64,000 bases of DNA from Streptomyces melanogenes (GCF_014649795.1 NZ_BMTS01000011.1:232391-296390); one strand, 5' to 3'. Shown: positions 8,109 to 17,024, counted from the first letter of the stretch. Translations and numbers: made by a program. Notes: generated from the sequence alone by a model not told the origin.

Positions 8109-8279
8109 CGTGTTCGTCCTTCCGTCTCACTGCAGCTACCAGGCCATTGTCAACACCCGGGGCCCACCTTTGGAACCTGCTGGGCAACTGCGAACCGCAT
8201 ACCCCAACTGGCGTGAAGTCGGGGCTGGTTCAGTAGGTGACGTCAGGGCATAGTAGAGTCAAACGGAGGGAGGTTCCGT
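8109..8279. promoter_or_regulatory. Divergent control region PPOX / TetR
   Basis: A 171-bp intergenic region expected to hold the TetR operator. The clearest symmetric element is the 8-bp palindrome TGACGTCA at 8238-8245, about 35 nt before the tetR start, with GGAGGGAGG as its ribosome site. No long palindrome is evident, so operator assignment is tentative. Confidence 0.35.
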
Positions 8280-8873
8280 ATGCCAACGTCAACGCCGGTC
8301 ACCGAGAGCGGTGGCCGCCGGCTCCGGGCCGATGCGGAGCGCAACCGGGCCCGGGTCCTGAACGCGGCGCGCGAGCTGTTCGCGGAACGCGGCGCCAACG
8401 TCTCCATGGACGAGGTGGCCCGGCACGCCGAGGTCGGCGTGGGCACGCTCTACCGCCACTTCCCCACCAAGGAAGCCATGGTCGTGGCGGCCTCCCAGCA
8501 GCGCTTCGGCGAGATCCTCACGTACTACCGCACGGTGTGCCGAGAGTCGGCCGAGCCGCTCGAAGCGCTCCAGATGCTGCTCACCCGGGTCGGCGAGGTG
8601 GAGGCGCGCGACCGGGGCTTCGCCAGCGTCGTCGGCGGCACGCTCGGCTCCGAGGGCCCGCCCAGCACCATGCGGGCCGACCTGGAGGCCGAGCTGGTGG
8701 ACCTGGTCGGCAAGGGCCAGGCGTCCGGTTCCATCCGGCGCGACATCGCGGGCGCCGACATCCTCGCCCTGACCTGCGGCCTCACCTCGATCGTGCACCG
8801 CCGCAGCGGCGACTGGCGGCGCTACATCGACATCGTGCTCGACGGCCTGCGCTCGGACCACATCACGCCGTAG
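8280..8873 (+). CDS. TetR family transcriptional regulator
   Basis: The 197-residue protein has an N-terminal HTH at about residues 20-65 (AARELFAERGANVSMDEVA, then VGVGTLYRHFPTKEAM) and a helical ligand-binding C-terminal domain containing EALQMLLTRVGEVEARD. The ATG at 8280 follows an excellent GGAGGGAGG site. Divergent to the PPOX gene, which it probably represses together with itself. The ligand is unknown. Confidence 0.9.
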   Translation: MPTSTPVTESGGRRLRADAERNRARVLNAARELFAERGANVSMDEVARHAEVGVGTLYRHFPTKEAMVVAASQQRFGEILTYYRTVCRESAEPLEALQMLLTRVGEVEARDRGFASVVGGTLGSEGPPSTMRADLEAELVDLVGKGQASGSIRRDIAGADILALTCGLTSIVHRRSGDWRRYIDIVLDGLRSDHITP

Positions 8874-8932
8874 TGCCCGCCCCGGGGACGCGCGGCGGGC
8901 CGGATGTCAGACCCGTCCTGTTGTATGGGGGC

Positions 8933-11101
8933 ATGAACCACACGAGCACCACGGATCCGCGCACCGAGGCCGACGCCGTCCTGGCCCGCCTCGTCGGCGA
9001 CCCCACGGGAGCGGCCCGGCTGCGCGAGGACCAGTGGCGCGCCATCGAGGCCCTCCTCCAGGGGCGGCGGGCGCTGGTCGTCCAGCGCACCGGCTGGGGC
9101 AAGTCCGCGGTGTACTTCGTGGCGACCTCGCTGCTGCGCGAGCGCGGCAGCGGCCCCACGGTGATCGTCTCGCCGCTGCTCGCGCTGATGCGCAACCAGG
9201 TGGAGGCCGCCGCCCGCGCGGGCATCCGCGCCCGCACGATCAACTCGTCGAACACCGAGGAGTGGGAGACCGTCCAGGCCGAGGTGGCCGCGGGCGAGGT
9301 CGACGTGCTCCTGGTCAGCCCGGAGCGGCTCAACAACCCGGACTTCCGGGACGAGGTGCTGCCCAAGCTCTCGGCGGCCACCGGCCTGCTCGTGGTGGAC
9401 GAGGCGCACTGCATCTCCGACTGGGGCCACGACTTCCGCCCCGACTACCGCAGACTGCGCACCATGCTGGCCGAGCTCCCCCCGGGCGTCCCGGTCCTCG
9501 CGACGACGGCGACGGCCAACGCGCGCGTGACGGCCGACGTGGCGGAGCAGCTGGGCACCGGCGCGGACACCGACGCGCTGGTGCTGCGCGGCCCCCTGGA
9601 CCGCGAGAGCCTGAGTCTGAACGTGCTGTCGCTGCCGGACGCGGCACACCGCCTGGCCTGGCTCGCCGACCACCTGGACGAGCTGCCGGGCTCCGGGATC
9701 ATCTACACGCTGACAGTGGCGGCCGCCGAGGAGATCACCGCGTATCTGCGCCAGTGCGGGCACACCGTCGCCTCCTACACGGGCCGCACCGAGAACGCGG
9801 ACCGCCAGCAGGCGGAGGACGACCTGCTGGCCAACCGGGTCAAGGCGCTGGTCGCCACCTCCGCCCTGGGCATGGGCTTCGACAAGCCGGACCTCGGCTT
9901 CGTGGTCCACCTGGGCTCGCCCTCCTCCCCCATCGCCTACTACCAGCAGGTGGGCCGCGCGGGCCGCGGTGTGGAGCACGCGGAGGTATTGCTGCTGCCC
10001 GGCCAGGAGGACGAGGCGATCTGGCGCTACTTCGCCTCGGTCGCCTTCCCGCCCGAGGAGCAGGTCCGCCGCACCCTGGACGTGCTGGCCCAGGCGGGCC
10101 GCCCGCTCTCACTGCCCGCCCTGGAGCCGCTGGTCGAGCTGCGGCGCACCCGCCTGGAGACCATGCTCAAGGTCCTCGACGTGGACGGCGCGGTCCACCG
10201 CGTCAAGGGCGGCTGGACGTCCACCGGACAACCGTGGGTGTACGACGCGGAGCGGTACGCGTGGGTGGCCCGCCAGCGCTCCGCCGAACAGCAGGCGATG
10301 CGCGACTACGCGGCGACGGACGGCTGCCGGATGGAGTTCCTGCGCCGCCAGCTCGACGACGAGCGGGCGGCCCCGTGCGGCCGCTGCGACAACTGCGCGG
10401 GCGCCCGCTTCACCGCCGACGTCTCCGGCAAGGCGCTGGACGCGGCCAAGGGCGAGCTGGGCCGGCCGGGCGTGGAGGTCGAGCCCCGCAAGATGTGGCC
10501 GACCGGGCTCGCGGCGGTCGGCGTGGACCTCAAGGGTCGTATTCCCGCTGGTGAACAGGCCTTCCCCGGCCGGGCCCTGGGCCGCCTCTCGGACATCGGC
10601 TGGGGCAACCGGCTGCGCCCGATGCTCGCTCCCCAGAGCCCCGACGGACCGGTTCCGGACGATGTGGTCGACGCCGTGGTGACCGTCCTGGCCGACTGGG
10701 CCAAGGGCCCCGGCGGCTGGGCGGGCGGCGGCCCCGACGCCCCGCCCCGGCCCGCCGGCGTGGTCACCGTCGCCTCGCTCACCAGACCCCGGCTCGTGGA
10801 GTCGCTGGGCGCCCGGATCGCCGAGATCGGCCGCATGCCGCTCCTCGGGTGTGTGGAGTACGGGGAGGAGGCCGCCGGGGTCCGCGTCCCGGCCTCCAAC
10901 AGCGCCCAGCGGGTGCGCGCCCTGCACCACGCCTTCACGGTGCCGGACGGACTGGCGCGGGCGGTGCGGGAGGCAGGCGGCCCGGTGCTGCTCGTCGACG
11001 ACCGCTCGGACACGGGGTGGACGCTGGCGGTGGCGGCCCGGCTGCTGCGCAGGGCGGGCGCGCAGGGGGTGTTTCCGCTGGTCCTCGCCGTGCAGGGGTG
11101 A
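8933..11101 (+). CDS. recQ: RecQ-family DNA helicase with C-terminal phosphoribosyltransferase-like domain
   Basis: ATP-dependent 3'-5' DNA helicase of 722 residues. Visible motifs are Walker A RTGWGKS (about 52-58), DEAH box at 156-159 followed by ISDWGHDFRPDYR, motif VI QVGRAGRG (339-346) and the zinc-binding cysteines C465, C482, C485 and C488 (PCGRCDNC). Instead of an HRDC domain the C-terminal ~200 residues end in VLLVDDRSDTGWT, a PRPP-loop-like motif of type I phosphoribosyltransferases. The ATG at 8933 is chosen because upstream in-frame sequence overlaps tetR. This RecQ-PRT architecture occurs in other actinomycetes (general knowledge); the function of the tail is unknown. Confidence 0.88.
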   Translation: MNHTSTTDPRTEADAVLARLVGDPTGAARLREDQWRAIEALLQGRRALVVQRTGWGKSAVYFVATSLLRERGSGPTVIVSPLLALMRNQVEAAARAGIRARTINSSNTEEWETVQAEVAAGEVDVLLVSPERLNNPDFRDEVLPKLSAATGLLVVDEAHCISDWGHDFRPDYRRLRTMLAELPPGVPVLATTATANARVTADVAEQLGTGADTDALVLRGPLDRESLSLNVLSLPDAAHRLAWLADHLDELPGSGIIYTLTVAAAEEITAYLRQCGHTVASYTGRTENADRQQAEDDLLANRVKALVATSALGMGFDKPDLGFVVHLGSPSSPIAYYQQVGRAGRGVEHAEVLLLPGQEDEAIWRYFASVAFPPEEQVRRTLDVLAQAGRPLSLPALEPLVELRRTRLETMLKVLDVDGAVHRVKGGWTSTGQPWVYDAERYAWVARQRSAEQQAMRDYAATDGCRMEFLRRQLDDERAAPCGRCDNCAGARFTADVSGKALDAAKGELGRPGVEVEPRKMWPTGLAAVGVDLKGRIPAGEQAFPGRALGRLSDIGWGNRLRPMLAPQSPDGPVPDDVVDAVVTVLADWAKGPGGWAGGGPDAPPRPAGVVTVASLTRPRLVESLGARIAEIGRMPLLGCVEYGEEAAGVRVPASNSAQRVRALHHAFTVPDGLARAVREAGGPVLLVDDRSDTGWTLAVAARLLRRAGAQGVFPLVLAVQG

Positions 11102-11324
11102 GCCCGGGAGTCCAGGGCGTGATCGGGGGCGCGACTGGGCAGGGATATGAGCGTCATACCCTCCGATTCCAGTCAGCGGCTCCATTTGCTCGTTGCCGCG
11201 TGCCCGTGAGCCAGCGAGAATTGGAGCCGCGCCTCAGCGGTGGACCCGGTATCCCGGGCCGCGCCGTGCTGCGCCCTCACCCGACCCTGCCCGCACTGTG
11301 GGCGCGTATCCGGAAGGGAGGACC

Positions 11325-11951
11325 GTGACCTTCGGATTCGCACCGTCCGCAGCCTCGGCAGGCGCGTCGTCCCTCATGTCGGCGGCCTCGGCCAACCGAC
11401 TCGCCAGGATGCTGGAGCCCGCGGAGTGGGCCTCGGCGGGGATCCCGCTGCTGCGCAACCCCCGCGAGGTGGTCAGCGGGCTGCACAGCAGGCACCGCCC
11501 GACCCCGTCGACGGCCGTGGTCGCCGTCCTGGACCACGAGGAACGGCTGGCCGCCAGCGCCTCGTTCGTCCGGCGCCCGGTCGCCGCCGACGGCTGGGAG
11601 TTCCGCAACGCGCTGCTCGCGCACCTGCGCCGGGTGATCCCGCACGACCTGCGCCGCCGCACCCCGGTGCGCACCGCCGTACTGCTCTACTGCCGTGACG
11701 GCGACGAGCGTTGGACCGAGGAGGACGGCGCCTGGATGTGGGGCCTGCGGGACGCCTGCACCCTGCACGGGCTGCGCTGCGGCGCGTACATCACCCTGAC
11801 GCGCGCCGGCTGGCAGGTCCTGGGCGAGGGCCGAGGCGGCCGCCACCCCAGCTCCACAACCCGCCCCGCCCCCTTATCGGCCCCCGACCCCGACCCCCTG
11901 CCGCTACGCAGCGGCTCAACAGAGGCCCTACGCAGGGTGGCGGCGCGCTAG
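11325..11951 (+). CDS. Conserved hypothetical protein
   Basis: The 208-residue protein is not assigned to a family by me. The start is GTG at 11325, set directly behind an AAGGGAGGA site; a longer upstream reading lacks a ribosome site. The N-terminus is Ala/Ser-rich, the middle (about 45-170) looks globular with VVAVLDHEERLAASASFVRR and VLLYCRDGDERWTEEDGAWM, and the last 40 residues are Pro-rich and low-complexity. It sits alone downstream of recQ. The 223 bp before it hold no gene that I can see. Confidence 0.6.
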   Translation: MTFGFAPSAASAGASSLMSAASANRLARMLEPAEWASAGIPLLRNPREVVSGLHSRHRPTPSTAVVAVLDHEERLAASASFVRRPVAADGWEFRNALLAHLRRVIPHDLRRRTPVRTAVLLYCRDGDERWTEEDGAWMWGLRDACTLHGLRCGAYITLTRAGWQVLGEGRGGRHPSSTTRPAPLSAPDPDPLPLRSGSTEALRRVAAR

Positions 11952-11982
11952 CGGGCGCATACGGGCAGGGGGCTGCGCCGTG

Positions 11983-12002
11983 CGCGCCCCCAAAGGGGCG
12001 CG
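11983..12002 (+). terminator. Hairpin after the hypothetical gene
   Basis: Stem CGCGCCCC (11983-11990) with GGGGCGCG (11995-12002) and loop CAAA, about 30 nt past the stop. Its right arm is the start of the first copy of an interspersed repeat. Confidence 0.5.
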
Positions 12003-12096
12003 GGGAACTGCGCGACCAGCCACATACGGCCCGCAGACGAAAGCGGGTGTAGGGGCGCGGGGAACGGCGCGAGCAACCCACCACCGGCCCGCAGAC
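11995..12096. repeat. Two tandem copies of a Streptomyces intergenic repeat
   Basis: Two related ~44-bp units (11995-12038 and 12052-12096) each run from GGGGCGCGGGGAAC through CGGCCCGCAGAC, with a period of about 57 bp. The unit matches, from memory, a short repeat scattered in many Streptomyces intergenic regions. No gene lies in 11952-12122. Confidence 0.65.
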
Positions 12097-12122
12097 AAAC
12101 ACCGGGCCAAAAAGGTGCGCGC

Positions 12123-12734
12123 TCAGACCCCCGCGCTCAGCGCCGCATTGATCCGCTGCGGATCACCACAGACGATCAGCAGCGCACCGGCGCGCTCGCG
12201 GGCGAGCGGCAACGCGGCCAGAGCCGCATCATCCCCGCCGTTGACGGCGACGATCACCACAGCCCGACCAGCCGCCCGCGCGGCGGACGCCGCGGACGCG
12301 TAGAAGACGTCGTCACGCGCATCGTGCTGCGCCCAGTACGACTCCTCGCCGAAGGACAGCTCGTGAGCCGCCCACGGATGCTGCTCACCCGTGGTGAGGA
12401 CCAGGATGTCGCCCGGCGCACGACCGGTGTCGAGCAGCAGGTCCACCGCCTCGCCCGCGGCGTCGAGCGCGCCGTCGGCCGGGGCCGGGATCAGCTGGAC
12501 CTGCGGCCCGGCAGCCGCCGGACGGGGCGCCTGGGGCTGCGCGGCGGTGTGCGTGCGCTGCGCGGGGGGCGTGGGCCGGGCGGGACCGGGACCCGGAGTT
12601 CCGGGACGCGGTGCCGCCGCGGTACGCGGACCAGGAACGGGACGGGGGGTCGGCGCGGTGCGGCCGGCGGCCGGAGTGACGCGGGGACCCTGGGCGCTCT
12701 CGTGAATCTGAGGCTCCTCGGGGATGAGAGGCAT
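12123..12734 (-). CDS. Conserved hypothetical protein, Pro/Ala-rich N-terminus
   Basis: The 203-residue protein starts at ATG 12734 (MPLIPEEPQIHESAQGPR). Residues ~15-85 are a disordered Pro/Ala/Gly/Arg linker. Residues ~90-200 form a compact alpha/beta domain with GDILVLTTGEQHPWAAHE and GRAVVIVAVNGGDDAAL, faintly like the C-terminal RecA-like lobe of superfamily I helicases (GDI-VLTT and WAQHD...DVFYA blocks), but without ATPase motifs. It is followed about 100 bp away by rnhB in the opposite reading order of transcription (both minus). Function unknown. Confidence 0.6.
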   Translation of the reverse strand: MPLIPEEPQIHESAQGPRVTPAAGRTAPTPRPVPGPRTAAAPRPGTPGPGPARPTPPAQRTHTAAQPQAPRPAAAGPQVQLIPAPADGALDAAGEAVDLLLDTGRAPGDILVLTTGEQHPWAAHELSFGEESYWAQHDARDDVFYASAASAARAAGRAVVIVAVNGGDDAALAALPLARERAGALLIVCGDPQRINAALSAGV

Positions 12735-12839
12735 GGGTAAAGGTCTATCAAACGCCGGTGAATGGGGCACCACCGGGTGGGCACAAAAGTGCGATCGGGG
12801 CGGAGTCTCCCCGTAAAGGGCGGGGAAAGTCCAGGGATT

Positions 12840-13550
12840 TCAGAAGTCGAAGCCGAGCTGGCCCCCGCTTTCCAGTGCGGCCGCCGCCGCCGAGACCCGG
12901 ACCTTCTTCAAGTGCCGCCAGCGCGGCAGCGCGTCGAGGTACGCCCAGGACAGCCGGTGGTACGGGGTCGGACCCCACTCCTCCAGGGCCGTCTTGTGCG
13001 TGGGCGAGGGGTAGCCGGCGTTGTCGGCGAAGCCGAACGCCTCGTACTCCCCCGCCGCTCCCCCGAGTTCGGCCATCATCGCGTCCCGGCGCACCTTGGC
13101 GATCACCGAGGCGGCCGCGACCGCGATGCAGGACTGGTCCCCCTTGATGACGGTACGGACCCGCCACGGCTCGCCGAGGTAGTCGTGCTTGCCGTCGAGG
13201 ATCACCGCCTCCGGCCGTACCGGAAGCGCGTCCAGCGCGCGGACGGCGGCGAGACGGAGCGCGGCGGTCATTCCGAGCTCGTCGATCTCCTGCGGCGAGG
13301 AGTGCCCGAGTGCGTACGACGTCACCCAGGACTCCAGCTCCCCGGCCAGTTCGAGGCGGCGCTTGGGGCTGATCAGCTTGGAGTCGGTCAGGCCCTCGGG
13401 CGGTCGGCGCAGCCCCGTGACGGCGGCGCACACCGTGACGGGACCGGCCCACGCCCCGCGTCCGACTTCGTCGACACCGGCGATGATCTTGCATCCGGTG
13501 GTGGCGCGGAGTGAGCGCTCGACGGTGTGGGTGGGTGGTTCGTACGGCAT
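12840..13550 (-). CDS. rnhB: Ribonuclease HII
   Basis: Degrades RNA of RNA-DNA hybrids and removes misincorporated ribonucleotides. The protein has 236 residues from ATG 13550 (MPYEPPTHTVERSL). The acidic active site is visible: D27-E28 in GVDEVGRGAWAGP, D119 in ILDGKHDYL and D138 in KGDQSCIAVAAASVIAKVRRD. The C-terminus GQLGFDF is PIP-like. Longer upstream readings in frame lack a ribosome site. Confidence 0.95.
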   Translation of the reverse strand: MPYEPPTHTVERSLRATTGCKIIAGVDEVGRGAWAGPVTVCAAVTGLRRPPEGLTDSKLISPKRRLELAGELESWVTSYALGHSSPQEIDELGMTAALRLAAVRALDALPVRPEAVILDGKHDYLGEPWRVRTVIKGDQSCIAVAAASVIAKVRRDAMMAELGGAAGEYEAFGFADNAGYPSPTHKTALEEWGPTPYHRLSWAYLDALPRWRHLKKVRVSAAAAALESGGQLGFDF

Positions 13551-13623
13551 GGCGCCAGCAAGGTTACGCCGCCCGGGCCGCCGAGGACACCCCGGCCACC
13601 CCGTGCGGGCCCGCACACCCCGA

Positions 13624-14250
13624 TCAGGCCGTCCCGGCCCGCAGCAGCGGCACCATCACGTGATCGATCATCTCCGCGACCGCCTCGTCGGGCCATTCGC
13701 TTCCGCGCACCTTCGCGCGGAACATCATCAGCCCGGGAATGACATCGAAGATCACCTCGGCCGTGGCGTCGGCCCGCACCTCGCCCCGCTCGATTCCGCG
13801 CCGCACGGCCTCCCGGAAGAGCCGCTGGGCGGGCTCGACCAGGCGCCGCAGCACCATGCCGTGGAACCGTTCGGCGCTGGCGGCGTCGCACTCGTAAAGC
13901 ACCGAGCGCAGCGCGAAACCGGACCGCGAGTACATCGCCTCCCGCAGCCGCAGGCAGAGCTGGTAGAGGTCCTCGCGCAGCGAGCCGTGGTCGTCGGCCC
14001 GGTCCAGATGGGGGAACCCGGCCCGCAGCGCGTCGGCCACCAGCTCCTCCTTGGAGGACCAGCGACGGTACACCGCGGCCTTCCCGGTCTGCGCCCCGGC
14101 GGCCACGCCCTCCATGGTGAGGGCGTTCCAGCCGACCGTGCTCAACTGCTCCAGGGCCGCGTCGAGGATCGCCCGCTCCAGGACGGGCCCCCGGCGGCGC
14201 GGCGAGACCTGCGGGGCCTCGTCGGCAGCAGTCCAGCGCGAAGTAGCCAT
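13624..14250 (-). CDS. TetR family regulator of the adjacent efflux pump
   Basis: The 208-residue protein starts at ATG 14250 (MATSRWTAADE). The HTH is at about residues 25-70 (LDAALEQLSTVGWNALTMEG, then GKAAVYRRWSSKEELV). The C-terminal domain resembles TetR_C_11-type ligand pockets with FALRSVLYECDAASAERF. It is divergent from a DHA2 transporter, and the shared intergenic region holds a near-perfect palindromic operator plus a second imperfect site. It most likely represses the pump until the exported compound binds. Confidence 0.9.
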   Translation of the reverse strand: MATSRWTAADEAPQVSPRRRGPVLERAILDAALEQLSTVGWNALTMEGVAAGAQTGKAAVYRRWSSKEELVADALRAGFPHLDRADDHGSLREDLYQLCLRLREAMYSRSGFALRSVLYECDAASAERFHGMVLRRLVEPAQRLFREAVRRGIERGEVRADATAEVIFDVIPGLMMFRAKVRGSEWPDEAVAEMIDHVMVPLLRAGTA

Positions 14251-14380
14251 CGTCTTCTCTCCGTTGGGGACGGGTCGCCCCCCATGGTGGTCGCCCTCCA
14301 GCCGTTTGACCAGGAACAGCGTCCGCGAACACCCCCGCACGGGCCCGTCATCCCACCGACAACCTGCCCCAACTCCCCTT

Positions 14381-14400
14381 AGTGAACGCTTGTGTTCACT
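14381..14400. promoter_or_regulatory. TetR operator 1
   Basis: AGTGAAC-N6-GTTCACT, a 20-bp palindrome with perfect 7-bp arms, in the divergent region between tetR and the MFS pump gene. Confidence 0.75.
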
Positions 14401-14426
14401 CTTTCCGGCTCGCTAGGGTCGTCAAT

Positions 14427-14446
14427 AGTGAACGGTGGCGTTTCCT
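14427..14446. promoter_or_regulatory. TetR operator 2 (imperfect)
   Basis: AGTGAAC-N6-GTTTCCT has the same half-site and spacing as operator 1, with a degenerate right arm. It lies 30 bp before the pump start, where it would block transcription. Confidence 0.5.
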
Positions 14447-14475
14447 AGTACGACGTACGTCTCAAGGGACCCTTT

Positions 14476-16032
14476 ATGACGTCAGATCAGATAGACGCGA
14501 AGCCCGGCACCCCCGCACCCGAACCGCACCCCCCGCGCCCCGACCGCCCCGGCATCGCCCTCACGGTCATCGCGATGTGCCAGCTGATGGTGGTCCTGGA
14601 CGCGACGATCGTGAACATCGCGCTCCCCCACATCCAGACCTCCCTCGGCTTCTCCACCAGCGACCTGACCTGGGTCATCAACGCCTACGCGCTGACCTTC
14701 GGCGGGCTGCTCCTGCTCGGCGGCCGGGCCGGCGACCTGCTCGGCCGGCGCCGGATGTTCATCACCGGCATCCTGGTCTTCACCCTCGCCTCGCTCCTCG
14801 GCGGCTTCGCCCAGGAACCCTGGCAGCTGCTCGCCGCCCGCGCCCTCCAGGGCATCGGCGGCGCGATCGCCTCGCCCACCTCGCTCGCCCTGATCGCGAC
14901 CACGTTCCCCGAAGGCCCCGAGCGCAACCGGGCGTTCGGCGTCTTCTCGGCGGTCTCGGCGGGTGGCGGCGCCATCGGCCTGATCGCGGGCGGCATGCTC
15001 ACCGACTGGCTCAACTGGCGCTGGGTGCTCTTCGTCAACGTCCCCATCGGCGTGGCCATCGCCGCGCTCGCGCCGCGCTACATCCGGGAGTCCCAGCGCC
15101 ACTCCGGCACCTTCGACCTGGCCGGCGCGTTCACCTCGACCGGCGGCATGGCGGCCCTGGTCTACGGGTTCATCCGGGCCGCGAGCGACGGCTGGCGCGA
15201 CGGCCTCACCCTGGCGTCCTTCGGCGCGGCCGTGGTCCTGCTGCTCGCCTTCGTCGCGGTGGAGCGCCGCTCCGCCCAGCCGATCACCCCACTGCGGATG
15301 TTCGCCGACCGCAACCGCTCCGGTACGTACGTGATCATGCTGAGCCTCGCCGCGGCCATGTTCGGCATGTTCTTCTTCATCGTGCTCTTCGTGCAGAACG
15401 TGCTGCACTACAGCCCGGTCAAGGCAGGCGTCGCCTTCTTCCCCTCGACCCTGGCGATCGTCCTGGCGGCGGGCCTGGCCACGAACCTGCTGCCCCGCAT
15501 CGGCCCCAAGCCCCTCGTGGTCACCGGTTCGCTGATCACCGCGGGCGCCATGGCCTGGCTGACCTTCATCGATCCGGACAGCACCTACACCGGCGGGATC
15601 ATCGGCCCGCTGCTGCTCTTCGGCTTCGGCATGGGCCTGAACTTCGTCACGCTCACCCTCACCGCGGTCTCCGGCATCGCCGACAGCGAGTCCGGCGCCG
15701 CGTCCGGCCTGCTCAACACCACCCAGCAGGTCGGTGGCGCGCTCGGCCTGTCCATCCTGACCACGGTCTTCGGCACCGCGAGCCGCAACGAGGGCAAGAC
15801 CCAGCTCAAGGACTTCCTCGCACACGGCTCACCCGAGCAGAAGGCGGCCTTCGCCAAGACCCACCAACTGCCCGCGCCCTGGAGCGACGAGGTCCTCGCC
15901 CACGGCATCGGCACGGCCTTCATCGCCGCCGTGGCCCTGGTATCGCTGGCCGCGCTGGTCGCCGTCTTCGTCATCCAGGTCCGCAAGAGCGATCTGGAGG
16001 CGCTGAGCGGGAAGGCGGGCGTGCCGGGCTGA
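14476..16032 (+). CDS. DHA2-family (EmrB/QacA) 14-TM drug efflux MFS transporter
   Basis: Proton-driven multidrug exporter in the inner membrane, 518 residues. Helix 1 carries the DHA2 signature LDATIVNIALPHIQ, and motif A is GRAGDLLGRRRMF in the TM2-TM3 loop. Hydrophobic segments through the protein fit 14 helices, with an Ala/Pro-rich cytoplasmic N-terminus. It is divergent from its TetR regulator with operators between. The substrate is unknown; it is not part of the polyketide cluster 7 kb away by layout. Confidence 0.92.
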   Translation: MTSDQIDAKPGTPAPEPHPPRPDRPGIALTVIAMCQLMVVLDATIVNIALPHIQTSLGFSTSDLTWVINAYALTFGGLLLLGGRAGDLLGRRRMFITGILVFTLASLLGGFAQEPWQLLAARALQGIGGAIASPTSLALIATTFPEGPERNRAFGVFSAVSAGGGAIGLIAGGMLTDWLNWRWVLFVNVPIGVAIAALAPRYIRESQRHSGTFDLAGAFTSTGGMAALVYGFIRAASDGWRDGLTLASFGAAVVLLLAFVAVERRSAQPITPLRMFADRNRSGTYVIMLSLAAAMFGMFFFIVLFVQNVLHYSPVKAGVAFFPSTLAIVLAAGLATNLLPRIGPKPLVVTGSLITAGAMAWLTFIDPDSTYTGGIIGPLLLFGFGMGLNFVTLTLTAVSGIADSESGAASGLLNTTQQVGGALGLSILTTVFGTASRNEGKTQLKDFLAHGSPEQKAAFAKTHQLPAPWSDEVLAHGIGTAFIAAVALVSLAALVAVFVIQVRKSDLEALSGKAGVPG

Positions 16033-16042
16033 CCCATGGCGG

Positions 16043-16074
16043 TACGGGCGCCCCGGGGTTCCGGAGCGCCCGTA
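16043..16074. terminator. Hairpin terminator between convergent genes
   Basis: 9-bp stem TACGGGCGC (16043-16051) with GCGCCCGTA (16066-16074) and a 14-nt GC-rich loop, just after the MFS stop and before the convergent hydrolase stop. Confidence 0.55.
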
Positions 16075-16100
16075 AAGGCCCCAAGGGCCTCGGATCCGCC

Positions 16101-17012
16101 TCAGCCCGAAGCCGCCGCCGGGACCCAGCCCGGCAGCTCCTCGGTCCGCGCCAGCCACTCGGCCGGGGGCGCCCCGGCCTTGCCGGCCGCGATCACCCCG
16201 CCGACGATCGCGCAGGTGGTGTCGACGTCGCCGCCCGCCTGCGCGGTCGTCCAGAACGCCTTCTCGTAGTCGCCGAGCGAGCGCGCGGCCGACCACAGCG
16301 CGAACGGCACCGTGTCGTGCGCGCTGGTCCGCCGCCCGCACCCGAGCACCGCGGCCACCGTGCCCGCGTCCCCGTAGTCCAGCATGTCCCGCGCTCGGCG
16401 CAGCCCCGCGCCGACCGCGCTGCGCGGCACCAGCGCCACGACGCCGTCGAGCAGCTCCGCCGGGGTCGGCGGGCCCGCCGGATCGGCGGCCAGCGCGGCG
16501 GCGGCCGCCACCGCCATCGAGCCCACCACGGCCTCGCGGTGCTGGTGGGTGGTGTACGAGGAGATCTCGGCCTGGTGGGTGGCCTGCTCCGGGTCGTCCG
16601 CGTACCAGGCGCCCAGCGGCGCGATCCGCATCGCGGAGCCGTTGCCCCAGGAGCCCTGTCCGTTGAAGAGCCCGGCGGCCAGCTCCCGCCAGTCCCCGCC
16701 CTCCCGGATCAGCCGCAGCATCCGGTTGACGGCCGGGCCGTACCCCCGGTCGAAGTCGTGGTGCTCGGCGAAGGAGCGGGCGAGCCGGTCCTGGTCGATC
16801 CGGCCGTGCGCGGCCAGGACGGCAAGGACCGAGCAGGCCATCTCGGTGTCGTCGGTCCACTGCCACGGGCCGTCGGGCAGCTGGCGCCGTTTGAGCAGCG
16901 GATAGTGGGCGGGGACGAAGAACTGGGAGCCCAGGGCGTCTCCCACGGACAGCCCGCGCAGGCTGCCCAGCGCGCGTTCGAAGCGTGATTCGAGTGTGGA
17001 GTCAGCGGTCAT
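16101..17012 (-). CDS. ADP-ribosylglycohydrolase family protein
   Basis: The 303-residue DraG/ARH-like protein removes or hydrolyses ADP-ribosyl groups with two metal ions. Metal ligands are seen in WTDDTEM (T53, D54, D55) and in the C-terminal GGDVDTTCAIVGG. The N-terminus GLSVGDALGSQF is characteristic. It lies 12 nt downstream of the histidine phosphatase gene on the same strand, suggesting one transcript. The target protein or nucleotide is unknown. Confidence 0.92.
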   Translation of the reverse strand: MTADSTLESRFERALGSLRGLSVGDALGSQFFVPAHYPLLKRRQLPDGPWQWTDDTEMACSVLAVLAAHGRIDQDRLARSFAEHHDFDRGYGPAVNRMLRLIREGGDWRELAAGLFNGQGSWGNGSAMRIAPLGAWYADDPEQATHQAEISSYTTHQHREAVVGSMAVAAAAALAADPAGPPTPAELLDGVVALVPRSAVGAGLRRARDMLDYGDAGTVAAVLGCGRRTSAHDTVPFALWSAARSLGDYEKAFWTTAQAGGDVDTTCAIVGGVIAAGKAGAPPAEWLARTEELPGWVPAAASG

Positions 17013-17024
17013 CGCACACCCACT

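Noticed and set aside
8237..8932. N-terminal extension of RecQ reading through the tetR gene
   Set aside because: The upstream in-frame translation is an out-of-frame shadow of tetR. ATG 8933 gives a normal RecQ N-terminus.
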